Source: Arcobacter sp. UBA7394
Lineage (GTDB): Bacteria > Campylobacterota > Campylobacteria > Campylobacterales > Arcobacteraceae
Direction: 5' to 3'
Assembly: GCA_002470185.1 (NCBI GenBank)
Contig: DKNG01000170.1
Span: forward strand, 1 to 6,512
DNA: 6,512 nt
Under the pieces are notes generated by a model, which was given only the letters and a program-made list of their open reading frames with translations, was not told where the DNA came from and made no database searches. Within the stretch, counting starts at the first letter, position 1, and every line of letters begins with the position of its first letter. The position numbers were made by a program, and so were the translations under genes. Shown here piece by piece: positions 1-5,553 of this stretch.

Positions 1-14
1 TTTTTTTATTTATA

Positions 15-20
15 TATAAT
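15..20 (+). promoter_or_regulatory. candidate -10 box for the wHTH regulator
   Basis: A perfect TATAAT lies in a T-rich stretch about 78 nt before the start codon at 98. Any -35 element would be outside the window or replaced by the T-rich upstream track, which is common in Campylobacterota promoters. Transcription from here would give a leader of about 70 nt carrying four AAAT tetranucleotide repeats (61-76). In DNA this A/T-rich a TATAAT can occur by chance, so this is only a candidate. Confidence 0.4.
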
Positions 21-97
21 TTACTTACACAAGAAGTACACATGAAAATGTTATTATTACAAATAAATAAATAAATATAAACAAAAAGGACAGGATC

Positions 98-508
98 ATG
101 GAAGATTTAAAATTAAATATTTCTATAAACGATAGTGACAATATTAAGTTAAATGAAAAAATTAATAAACTGAATATTACACTAGATGAGTATATTGGTA
201 AACTAATTGAAAAAGACATTAATAGTATTGTTCAATTAGATAATGGTTTTTATTACAACAAAGCAACTTCAAAACTATTCAACAGCTACGATGAACAGGT
301 TAAACTTACAAGAATTGAAGAAGCTCTATTCTCTTTATTATTAGAAAATAAAGGTGAAATTGTTCCTATTGAAACAATTCATAGTGTTGCATGGAAAGGT
401 AAAAATATGACTAGATTTACTCTAAGAAATAAAGTTAAAACTTTAAGAGATAAAACATATTATGATCTAATTAAAAACCATTCTAATATCGGTTACTCAA
501 TGAACTAA
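98..508 (+). CDS. Standalone OmpR/PhoB-type winged-helix DNA-binding protein, possible N-terminal ribbon-helix-helix
   Basis: This is a 136-residue cytoplasmic protein, probably a transcription regulator. Residues about 44-136 match the Trans_reg_C winged helix of OmpR/PhoB response regulators: an initial beta part (LDNGFYYN, 47-54), the LTRIEEALFSLLLENKGEIV helix pair (70-89), a Val/Ile-Ala-Trp segment (IHSVAWKG, 94-101), the recognition helix (about 104-118, TRFTLRNKVKTLRDK) and the terminal wing ending in IGYSMN (131-136). There is no receiver domain and no phospho-acceptor Asp region. Instead residues 4-43 show one short strand (LKLNISI) followed by two helices split by NIT (26-28), which aligns by eye and in length with CopG/Arc-type ribbon-helix-helix domains. 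The start is ATG at 98, with AAGGA at 86-90 giving 7 nt spacing. The winged helix is a confident call. The N-terminal fold is inference and the targets are unknown. It could also be a membrane-less relative of the stand-alone regulators of two-component type. Confidence 0.8.
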   Translation: MEDLKLNISINDSDNIKLNEKINKLNITLDEYIGKLIEKDINSIVQLDNGFYYNKATSKLFNSYDEQVKLTRIEEALFSLLLENKGEIVPIETIHSVAWKGKNMTRFTLRNKVKTLRDKTYYDLIKNHSNIGYSMN

Positions 509-513
509 TCTTT

Positions 514-534
514 TATAAATAGTTCTTATTTATA
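514..534. repeat. A/T-only inverted repeat just after the wHTH gene
   Basis: Arms TATAAATA (514-521) and TATTTATA (527-534) are perfect complements around a 5-nt centre GTTCT, starting 6 nt after the stop codon. The stem is A/T only and no T-run follows, so it is a weak terminator at best. It may be chance in this composition. Confidence 0.35.
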
Positions 535-543
535 GATAGTAGG

Positions 544-568
544 GGGATTTTTCTTTCAAAAAAATTCC
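544..568. repeat. hairpin GGGATTTTT / AAAAATTCC
   Basis: A 9-bp stem (one G-U wobble) with arms at 544-552 and 560-568 closes a 7-nt loop (CTTTCAA). It starts with a run of five G (542-546), which stands out in this A/T-rich stretch. It lies 35 nt after the wHTH stop codon. No T-run follows on the plus strand, so a role as intrinsic terminator is doubtful. Confidence 0.4.
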
Positions 569-595
569 ACAGAAAAAATTATTATTACCTGAAAT

Positions 596-629
596 ATGAG
601 TTAGATATATTATATTATGTCTAACTCAT
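596..629. repeat. Long perfect-arm hairpin in the convergent intergenic region
   Basis: Arms ATGAGTTAGA (596-605) and TCTAACTCAT (620-629) are perfect 10-bp complements. The stem can extend by one G-T wobble and three A-T pairs to 14 bp, with a 6-nt loop at 610-615. It is the strongest inverted repeat between 509 and 870. It lies about 90 nt downstream of the wHTH gene and no U-tract follows directly, so it could be a factor-dependent 3' end, an operator, or part of an RNA. Apart from the hairpins and candidate promoter listed, I see no gene in the 392-nt interval 509-900. Confidence 0.5.
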
Positions 630-760
630 CTACTTTATATTCCATCAAAAAACAATCAAAATTGCTATACTTCCATTATAAAAAAATAGAAAATCATACT
701 TTTTTACATGTAAATAATTGAATTTTTAAAAGAATTTCGAAAAAAAATTATAATTTAGAA

Positions 761-769
761 TGATATAAT
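761..769 (+). promoter_or_regulatory. candidate extended -10 promoter (TGATATAAT)
   Basis: TG (761-762), one base, then a perfect TATAAT (764-769) makes a consensus extended -10. A transcript starting near 776 would run about 130 nt into the hairpin at 872-907 and would hold no convincing gene, so it could be a small RNA. No good -35 is seen. The very high A/T content makes chance likely. Confidence 0.25.
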
Positions 770-871
770 AATAAATAAACTTGGATAATATAATGTTTTT
801 ATTGAGAAAAAGATGTCTTAAATATATGATTTAGTATAAATATAATGTAATAAATAAAAGTTTTGTTCATA

Positions 872-907
872 AAAATAGCTAAGTAAACTTAATTACTTGG
901 CTATTTT
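872..907 (-). terminator. intrinsic terminator of the diguanylate cyclase gene, possibly bidirectional
   Basis: AAAATAGC-T-AAGTAA (872-886) pairs with TTACTT-G-GCTATTTT (893-907), forming a 15-bp stem with one G-U pair and a 6-nt loop (887-892). Read on the minus strand, the stem ends in TATTTTT (877-871), the usual U-tract. The TAG stop codon of the diguanylate cyclase (903-901) lies inside the stem. Read on the plus strand it ends in TATTTTATT, so it may also stop transcripts coming from the left. Confidence 0.8.
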
Positions 908-2025
908 ATTGTACGACCATCTTCTAGTTTGATTTGGTCTCTGCCATTCTCTTTTGCTTCATATAATAACATATCAGCTTTTTGAATAGTATTTTCATAA
1001 GAGTCATGATTAGGTCTAATAGACACACCTGCTGAGAATGTAACTTTGATTTTATTCCCTTTATATAAGAAACTATTTGAAGTTACAATTGTTTTGATTC
1101 TTTTTAAGTATTGTAGTAATTCTCTGTTTAGATTGAAGTGTACTATAGCTACAAACTCTTCTCCACCATATCTTCCTACAATATCTTCATCTCGTGTGTT
1201 TTTATCTAATATTTTTGCAAATGTTGATAAAATCACGTCCCCACAGTCATGTCCATAAGTATCATTGATTTTTTTGAAGTAGTCTAAATCAAAGAATACA
1301 ACAGCATACTGTGTATTGCTTCTTTTGTATCGACTTTCAATTCTTTTTACTTCTTCATCATAAGCTCGTCTTGTAAGTAATCCAGTAAGGTGATCTTTCA
1401 TACTTTCGCTTTTTGACTTAGTTAACTCTTCTTCAAGTGTTTTTACTTTTTCTTCAAGTTCTTGAACTTTAGATTTTCCACTTTTTAGTTTGTCACTTAC
1501 TGTATCCATTTCATCTTCAATAGACCCTGCCGCAGCTACTAATTCTGTTTGTAGTTCTTCTAATTCTTTTAGTCCATTATTGCTAAGATCAATTGATTGA
1601 ATTTTCTCTTTTATACTTAAAACATTTTTAGAACCAGTTCCACTACTTGAAATTGCATCATTTAGGTATTGTCCCATTAGTGTTACGAATTTAGAAATAT
1701 CAGAAGTTTGTTCAATAACTAACTTTTTATCTGCTTCAAATCTTTTTAAGATAAAGTCTTCGATTTTTCCTTGAACTTCTTCTTTGAAAAGCAGTTGAGG
1801 ATTTGCCTCAATCTTTATAAATAAATGTTCTATCTTATCATCCACATCTAAACATATTGATGGTAAAACTGACTTTCTAAGTAGTGAAGCTAAAGGTTCT
1901 ACATTTTCCGCAGTAACTCTTTTTAGTAATAGAGGAATTAATTTTTGAATTGAATCTATGTTATTACTCTTAACTTCACTTCTCTCTTTTTGTGATAAGT
2001 TTTCTATAATATCTTTTACTTCCAT
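901..2025 (-). CDS. GGDEF-domain diguanylate cyclase with helical/coiled-coil N-terminus
   Basis: A 374-residue soluble enzyme expected to make cyclic di-GMP from two GTP. The C-terminal GGDEF domain (about 208-369) begins at DHLTGLLTRRAY (211-222). It carries FDLDYFKKIND (245-255), with D246 as a metal ligand and N254/D255 in the substrate-binding stretch, and the intact signature RYGGEEF (285-291). The inhibitory I-site RxxD is present (R278-D281) five residues before GGEEF, so product feedback is expected. It ends with YEAKENGRDQI (355-365). Residues 1-150 are helical and match no sensor domain I recognise. Residues about 150-208 look like a coiled coil that would bring two cyclase domains together. 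No signal peptide or membrane segment is seen. ATG at 2025 has AGGT at 2034-2031, 5 nt away. The gene lies 30 nt after the YqeY-family gene, same strand, so it is probably last in that operon. The cyclase activity call is strong; the input signal is unknown. Confidence 0.95.
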   Translation of the reverse strand: MEVKDIIENLSQKERSEVKSNNIDSIQKLIPLLLKRVTAENVEPLASLLRKSVLPSICLDVDDKIEHLFIKIEANPQLLFKEEVQGKIEDFILKRFEADKKLVIEQTSDISKFVTLMGQYLNDAISSSGTGSKNVLSIKEKIQSIDLSNNGLKELEELQTELVAAAGSIEDEMDTVSDKLKSGKSKVQELEEKVKTLEEELTKSKSESMKDHLTGLLTRRAYDEEVKRIESRYKRSNTQYAVVFFDLDYFKKINDTYGHDCGDVILSTFAKILDKNTRDEDIVGRYGGEEFVAIVHFNLNRELLQYLKRIKTIVTSNSFLYKGNKIKVTFSAGVSIRPNHDSYENTIQKADMLLYEAKENGRDQIKLEDGRTIK

Positions 2026-2055
2026 TTTTTACCTACTTATTTGAAATTATTTAAT

Positions 2056-2499
2056 TTATGATAATAATTTTTTTGTAACTTCGTTTATTCTTTTTCCATC
2101 TGCAACACCTGCAAATCTCTTTGTTGCTTGACCCATTACTTTACCCATGTCTTTCATTGATGTAGCAGCTACTGCTTCAACAATTTCTTTCATTCCAGCT
2201 TCAAGTTCTTCATCACTTAACTGTTTTGGTAAATAAATACTAAATACGTCAATTTGTTCTTGTTCTTTTGCTACTAAATCATCTCTAGAAGCGGCTTTAT
2301 ATTGAGTAACTGCTTCTTCTCTTTGTTTAATACCTTTTTGAATAAGTTTAATAATATCTTCGTCTGTTAATTCAATTCTTTCATCAACTTCGATTTGTTT
2401 AATCATAGTATTAATTGCTCTAATTGAGTCTCTTTTTACAACGTTTTTTTCTCTCATTGCAACTTTTACATCATCTTTAAGTTGTTGTTTCAAACTCAT
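2056..2499 (-). CDS. GatB/YqeY domain-containing protein
   Basis: A 147-residue soluble protein of the YqeY family, usual full length. It is largely helical: an N-terminal half (about 1-75, with RDSIRAINTMIKQIEVD at 23-39) and a C-terminal helical domain related to the tail of GatB. Family marks visible are IYLPKQLSDEEL (88-99), MKDMGKVMG (115-123) and RFAGVADGKRIN (128-139). In GatB the related domain contacts tRNA during Gln/Asn-tRNA amidation. The role of free-standing YqeY proteins is not settled, so a tRNA-linked function is inference. ATG at 2499 is preceded by AAGGA (2509-2505) with 5 nt spacing, a good ribosome site. It lies between uup (52 nt upstream) and the diguanylate cyclase (30 nt downstream) on the same strand, and may also have its own promoter in the uup gap. 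Confidence 0.95.
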   Translation of the reverse strand: MSLKQQLKDDVKVAMREKNVVKRDSIRAINTMIKQIEVDERIELTDEDIIKLIQKGIKQREEAVTQYKAASRDDLVAKEQEQIDVFSIYLPKQLSDEELEAGMKEIVEAVAATSMKDMGKVMGQATKRFAGVADGKRINEVTKKLLS

Positions 2500-2540
2500 G
2501 TATATCCTTGTTAAAAAATTATTTTATAAAATTTATCATT

Positions 2541-2549
2541 ATTATAGCA
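2541..2549 (-). promoter_or_regulatory. candidate internal extended -10 promoter for the YqeY and cyclase genes
   Basis: On the minus strand TG (2549-2548), one base, then TATAAT (2546-2541) gives the full extended -10 consensus just after the uup stop codon (2554-2552). Transcription would start near 2534, leaving a leader of about 35 nt before the ATG at 2499. No recognisable -35 is seen, which extended -10 promoters can tolerate. It would uncouple the two downstream genes from uup. Confidence 0.4.
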
Positions 2550-2551
2550 AC

Positions 2552-4501
2552 TTACGAATTAAAGCTCTCTATTAATTCTTCTAGTTCTAAAAATCTCTCT
2601 ACTTTCTGCTCATAAATAATTTCTGTATCTTCTAACTCTTTTGATACAGCAACTATACCTTTTTGCTCATAACAAGCAGGGTTCATAAGACACTCATTTA
2701 TCTCTTCTATTTTCTCTTCTAGTTTTTCTATTTCTTCTGGTAGAGAATCATGATCTCTTTGATCTTTGTATGATAGTTTTGTTTGTTTTTTTACTGTTTG
2801 TTTTGGTTTCTCTTGGGCTTGTTTTTTTGTTTCAGCCTCTAAACTTTCTAAATCAATAATCTCTTTTTCAATTTCTAAATATTCAGAATATGGTTGGAAA
2901 CTCTCTTCAACTAAACCATCTTTACCTTTGAAAACAAATAGTTTTTTTGCAATTTTATCTACAAAATATCTATCATGAGATACAAATATCAATGCCCCTT
3001 GGAAGCTTTGTAAATACTCTTCTAAAATATTAATAGTAGGAATATCTAAATCATTTGTAGGCTCATCAAGGATTAAACAATCAACTTTTTTAGTAAATAA
3101 TAAAGCTAAAGCAACTCTATTTTTTTCACCACCACTTAAAACACCTACTTTTTTATCTAGGTATTCTCTTGGGAATAAGAAGTTTTTTAAGTATCCGTAA
3201 ACGTGTTGGTCTCTTCCATCTGGTAGAGTAACTCTATCTCCTCCATCTGGACAAAAGATATCCATAATATTTTTATTATCATCAAGCATATCTCTTTGCT
3301 GATCAAAATATCCAATATTAAAGTCACCTTTTTTGAACTTACCACTATCTACTTCAAGTTTTTCCATAAAGATTTTAAGAAGTGTAGATTTTCCACTCCC
3401 ATTTGGTCCTACAATTGCAATAGTATCTTTTTGAAGAATTCTAGATGTGAAGTCTCTTATTAGTTCTTTATCACCTAAGCTTTTACAAACATCATCTAAT
3501 TCGTAAAGCATTTTCTTTTTATTTCTTTGTTTGTCTTCTGTATTAAAGGCTTTTTGTTCTCTTTCTAATTCGATGCTCATTTTTCTAATAGCAGCTGGGT
3601 TTGATTTTGCTTTTTGTTTAAGATCTAGATATTCAGATTTTCTTCTTTCATTTCTTTTTCTTCTCGCTGTAACTCCCCTTTGCATCCAATGAGCTTCTCT
3701 TTTTACTAATCGAAGTAAGTTTTGATGATCTTTTTGTAAGTTTTCTAATAGTTGTTGTTTTTGTTCTAAATAAGAAGAATAACCACCATGGAATTTTTTT
3801 AGAGTTCCACCTTCAACTTCTACAACAGAAGTAGCAATATTATCAATAAAATATCTATCATGTGAGATGAATAATAGAGTGAAGTTATTCTTTAAAAGTA
3901 AACTCTCTAAAAATTCAACCATATAAACATCAAGGTGATTCGTAGGCTCATCTAAAAGTAGTACATCAGGTTTTTTTAGTAGTAGTCCTGCAAGACTAAC
4001 TCTTCTTTGTTCTCCACCACTTAGTAAGTTTACATCTTTGAATTCATATTGTTTTAATTTAAACTCTTTTAAAACTCTCTCAATTGTATTATCTAAATCC
4101 CATGCATTATGAAAATCAATAAATGTAGCTAATTGACTTTGTCTTTTAATTAACTCTTCATTTTCATAATCAGTAGAAATTTTTAAAGTAATTTCTTCAT
4201 ATTCAGTTCTAGCTTCTTTTATCTCTTTTAACTGTCCTTCAATCGCATCTCGAACATTAAGACCTGCTTTAAACTTTGGTTGTTGATCTAACATCTCAAT
4301 TTTTAATGACTTATCAATAGAGATTTCTCCTGAGTCTGGCTCAACATCTCTAGTAATAATTTTGAATAATGTTGATTTTCCTTGTCCATTTTGACCAATT
4401 ACTGCAATTCTTTGTCCTCTATTTAGAGTAAAGTTTGCATCTTTTAAAATTGTTTTTATATCATATTGTTTTGATATGTTTTGTAAATCTACTAATGCCA
4501 T
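2552..4501 (-). CDS. uup: ABC-F family ATPase, Uup type
   Basis: A 649-residue cytoplasmic protein with two ATP-binding cassettes and no membrane domain. Cassette 1 has Walker A GQNGQGKST (36-44), signature LSGGEQ (160-165), Walker B with catalytic Glu LLLDEPTNHLD (181-191) and SHDR (213-216). Cassette 2 has GPNGSGKST (365-373), LSGGEK (455-460), LILDEPTNDLD (476-486) and SHDR (508-511). The inter-cassette linker (about 245-335) carries the basic EAHWMQRGVTARRKRNERR stretch (269-287), and DGRDQHVYGYLKNFLFP (428-444) in cassette 2 also fits Uup rather than EttA, YbiT or YheS. A Lys/Glu-rich C-terminal extension (about 545-649) looks like the Uup coiled coil, which is known to bind nucleic acid in E. 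coli. ABC-F proteins act on the ribosome; E. coli Uup is also linked to suppression of transposon excision. The ribosome site is weak (AAGAAA, 4511-4506). It is the first gene of the run with YqeY and the cyclase. Antibiotic-resistance ABC-F is unlikely, given the linker and tail. Confidence 0.93.
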   Translation of the reverse strand: MALVDLQNISKQYDIKTILKDANFTLNRGQRIAVIGQNGQGKSTLFKIITRDVEPDSGEISIDKSLKIEMLDQQPKFKAGLNVRDAIEGQLKEIKEARTEYEEITLKISTDYENEELIKRQSQLATFIDFHNAWDLDNTIERVLKEFKLKQYEFKDVNLLSGGEQRRVSLAGLLLKKPDVLLLDEPTNHLDVYMVEFLESLLLKNNFTLLFISHDRYFIDNIATSVVEVEGGTLKKFHGGYSSYLEQKQQLLENLQKDHQNLLRLVKREAHWMQRGVTARRKRNERRKSEYLDLKQKAKSNPAAIRKMSIELEREQKAFNTEDKQRNKKKMLYELDDVCKSLGDKELIRDFTSRILQKDTIAIVGPNGSGKSTLLKIFMEKLEVDSGKFKKGDFNIGYFDQQRDMLDDNKNIMDIFCPDGGDRVTLPDGRDQHVYGYLKNFLFPREYLDKKVGVLSGGEKNRVALALLFTKKVDCLILDEPTNDLDIPTINILEEYLQSFQGALIFVSHDRYFVDKIAKKLFVFKGKDGLVEESFQPYSEYLEIEKEIIDLESLEAETKKQAQEKPKQTVKKQTKLSYKDQRDHDSLPEEIEKLEEKIEEINECLMNPACYEQKGIVAVSKELEDTEIIYEQKVERFLELEELIESFNS

Positions 4502-4520
4502 ATTATTTCTTGAAACTCCC

Positions 4521-4538
4521 GTAAAATAAGTATTTTAC
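4521..4538. promoter_or_regulatory. 18-bp palindrome in the uup leader/promoter region
   Basis: GTAAAATA (4521-4528) and TATTTTAC (4531-4538) are perfect inverted arms around a 2-nt centre AG, 20 nt before the uup start codon. The 2-nt centre is too small for a good RNA hairpin loop at full stem length, so a dimeric repressor site is the more natural reading. The arms contain almost only A and T, so chance cannot be excluded. Confidence 0.35.
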
Positions 4539-4571
4539 ATATACTAATATATTTGTTATTTAATAAAATAT

Positions 4572-4592
4572 ATTATCTAAAATCTTGTTATA
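4572..4592 (-). promoter_or_regulatory. weak candidate -10 boxes for uup
   Basis: Two minus-strand hexamers could serve the uup operon: TATAAC (4592-4587) and GATAAT (4577-4572), about 70-90 nt before the ATG. Neither has a convincing -35 at 16-18 nt. A promoter must lie somewhere in the divergent 199-nt gap 4502-4700, but I cannot fix which box is used. Confidence 0.2.
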
Positions 4593-4619
4593 GACTGCTT
4601 TGCTAATTTTTTGCTTTAC

Positions 4620-4648
4620 TTGTCTTTTGTTAATACTTTCGTTATTAT
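4620..4648 (+). promoter_or_regulatory. candidate sigma-70 promoter for the NYN/OST-HTH gene
   Basis: TTGTCT (4620-4625) and TATTAT (4643-4648) are separated by 17 nt, the ideal spacing. Transcription would start near 4655, giving a leader of about 45 nt that is almost free of G before the ATG at 4701. This is the best two-box match in the divergent gap with uup. Confidence 0.45.
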
Positions 4649-4700
4649 ATGTGTGCCTAACAAATATTTAAATTCAAAAAATAAAAATTAAAGAATAATA

Positions 4701-5438
4701 ATGAAACATAATAAGAAACAAGACAATATAGCTATGCTTATTGACTGCGATAATGTAAGTTCGAAATATATAGATAGTATTGTAAATGATTTATCTAAAT
4801 ATGGTGTTGTTAATATTAGAAAAGCCTATGGAAACTGGAAGAATCCAAAACTAAAAGGTTGGGAAGAGTCATTACTTGAGTATGCAATCAAACCAATACA
4901 ACAGTTTGATTATACAAAAGGCAAAAATGCCAGTGATATTGCAATGGTTATTGATATTATGGATTTACTTTATACGAAAGACTTAAGTGCAATTGCTTTA
5001 GTTACAAGTGATAGTGATTTTTCACCTGTTGTTTCTCGTATTCTTTCAGATGGTTTAACTGTTTATGGTTATGGGGAGTCAAAAACTCCAGGCTCACTTG
5101 TAAATGCCTGCTCTCAGTTTATTTATACAGAAAAACTTTATGAGTCTTCTAATGAAGATTGTTCAGAAGAGAAAAGCAGTAAGGTAAATCAAAAAGATTT
5201 AAGAAAAGATACAAAACTAGTTCATACCCTAAGAATGGCAGTTGAACAAACATCTGATCATAATGGTTGGTCTAATATTGCAGCTGTTGGATTGTATATT
5301 TCACAAAACTCTTCATTTTCACCTATTAACTATGGCTATCAAAAACTAAGCCATCTTATTAAAGCAACTGGATTATTTCATATTGAAATTGAAGGTGATA
5401 ATAACCAAGTGATGTTTATTAAAGATAATAGAAACTAA
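4701..5438 (+). CDS. NYN (PIN-like) domain plus OST-HTH/LOTUS domain protein, LabA/DUF88-like
   Basis: A 245-residue soluble protein, probable RNA-cleaving or RNA-binding. The NYN domain (about 8-146) has the expected acidic residues: IDCDNVS (14-20, D15 and D17), KGKNASDIAMVID (73-85, D79 and D85) and VTSDSDFSPVV (101-111, D104 and D106), then GYGESKTPGSLVNACSQFIY (123-142). These form the metal site in PIN-like nucleases and appear intact. A charged, Ser-rich linker (about 148-170) leads to an OST-HTH/LOTUS domain (about 171-243) with NGWSNIAAVGLYI (188-200), FSPINYGYQKLSHLIKATGLF (206-226) and the final strand VMFIKD. The same pairing is known in bacterial LabA-like proteins and in eukaryotic MARF1/limkain b1. 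LOTUS domains have been reported to bind G-rich RNA. The start at 4701 has only a weak ribosome site (AAAGAA, about 4690). It is divergent from uup. Nuclease activity and target are inference. Confidence 0.9.
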   Translation: MKHNKKQDNIAMLIDCDNVSSKYIDSIVNDLSKYGVVNIRKAYGNWKNPKLKGWEESLLEYAIKPIQQFDYTKGKNASDIAMVIDIMDLLYTKDLSAIALVTSDSDFSPVVSRILSDGLTVYGYGESKTPGSLVNACSQFIYTEKLYESSNEDCSEEKSSKVNQKDLRKDTKLVHTLRMAVEQTSDHNGWSNIAAVGLYISQNSSFSPINYGYQKLSHLIKATGLFHIEIEGDNNQVMFIKDNRN

Positions 5439-5439
5439 G

Positions 5440-5553
5440 CTATTTTTTTATTCTTTTAGAGAAAGGAATTTTTCCTTTTTCTAAAGATTTCTCATATTTA
5501 TATACGGAATAAATACCACTTGCTATTGCTAAACTACTTATTATTTCTATCAT
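5440..5553 (-). CDS. Small 37-residue protein with one hydrophobic N-terminal segment
   Basis: A short open frame: starts MIEIISSLAIASGIYSVYKY and ends in a basic tail (KIPFSKRIKK, 28-37). Residues 4-18 are hydrophobic enough for one short membrane segment, with the charged part following. The ATG at 5553 has AGAGGA (5567-5562) 8 nt upstream, a better ribosome site than that of the gene before it. The first 20 nt overlap the end of the 103-residue gene in another frame, the usual sign of translational coupling. The stop (5442-5440) lies one base from the stop of the convergent NYN gene. I do not recognise a family. The good ribosome site, the overlap and the tight fit to the neighbour's stop argue for a real gene, but length alone gives little statistical weight. 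Confidence 0.6.
   Translation of the reverse strand: MIEIISSLAIASGIYSVYKYEKSLEKGKIPFSKRIKK
5454..5486 (+). terminator. candidate terminator hairpin of the NYN/OST-HTH gene, inside the small opposite gene
   Basis: TTTAGA-G-AAAGGAA (5455-5468) pairs with TTCCTTT-T-TCTAAA (5472-5485), a 14-bp stem with one G-U pair and a 3-nt TTT loop, extendable by a T-G pair. It begins 16 nt after the NYN stop codon. The downstream tail (GATTTCTCATATTTAT) is only moderately T-rich. It overlaps codons of the 37-residue minus-strand gene, so the hairpin may in part reflect coding constraint on that strand. Confidence 0.5.

Noticed and set aside
25..219. Minus-strand open frame of 64 codons, strongly hydrophobic
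   Set aside because: It lies antisense to the winged-helix gene and its promoter. Its Phe/Ile/Leu/Ser-rich content is what the reverse complement of Lys/Asn/Glu-rich A/T codons gives, and the plus-strand gene has a clear domain and ribosome site.
617..721. 34-codon plus-strand frame in the convergent gap
   Set aside because: No ribosome binding site, the start is inside the hairpin at 596-629, and the composition matches random A/T-rich sequence.
793..834. 13-codon plus-strand frame after the extended -10 box
   Set aside because: Only a weak GGA lies upstream and the length gives no statistical support.
1046..1258. Plus-strand 70-codon frame inside the diguanylate cyclase gene
   Set aside because: It is antisense to the conserved GGDEF core and has no recognisable domain, so it is a shadow of that gene.
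2766..2978. Plus-strand 70-codon frame inside uup
   Set aside because: It is antisense to the uup C-terminal region, with low-complexity Phe/Ser content and no ribosome site of note.
2552..4501. Antibiotic-resistance ABC-F (ribosome protection) reading of the uup gene
   Set aside because: The Uup-type basic linker, the VYGYLKNFLFP region and the long C-terminal coiled coil match housekeeping Uup. No leader peptide or attenuator typical of resistance ABC-F genes was seen.
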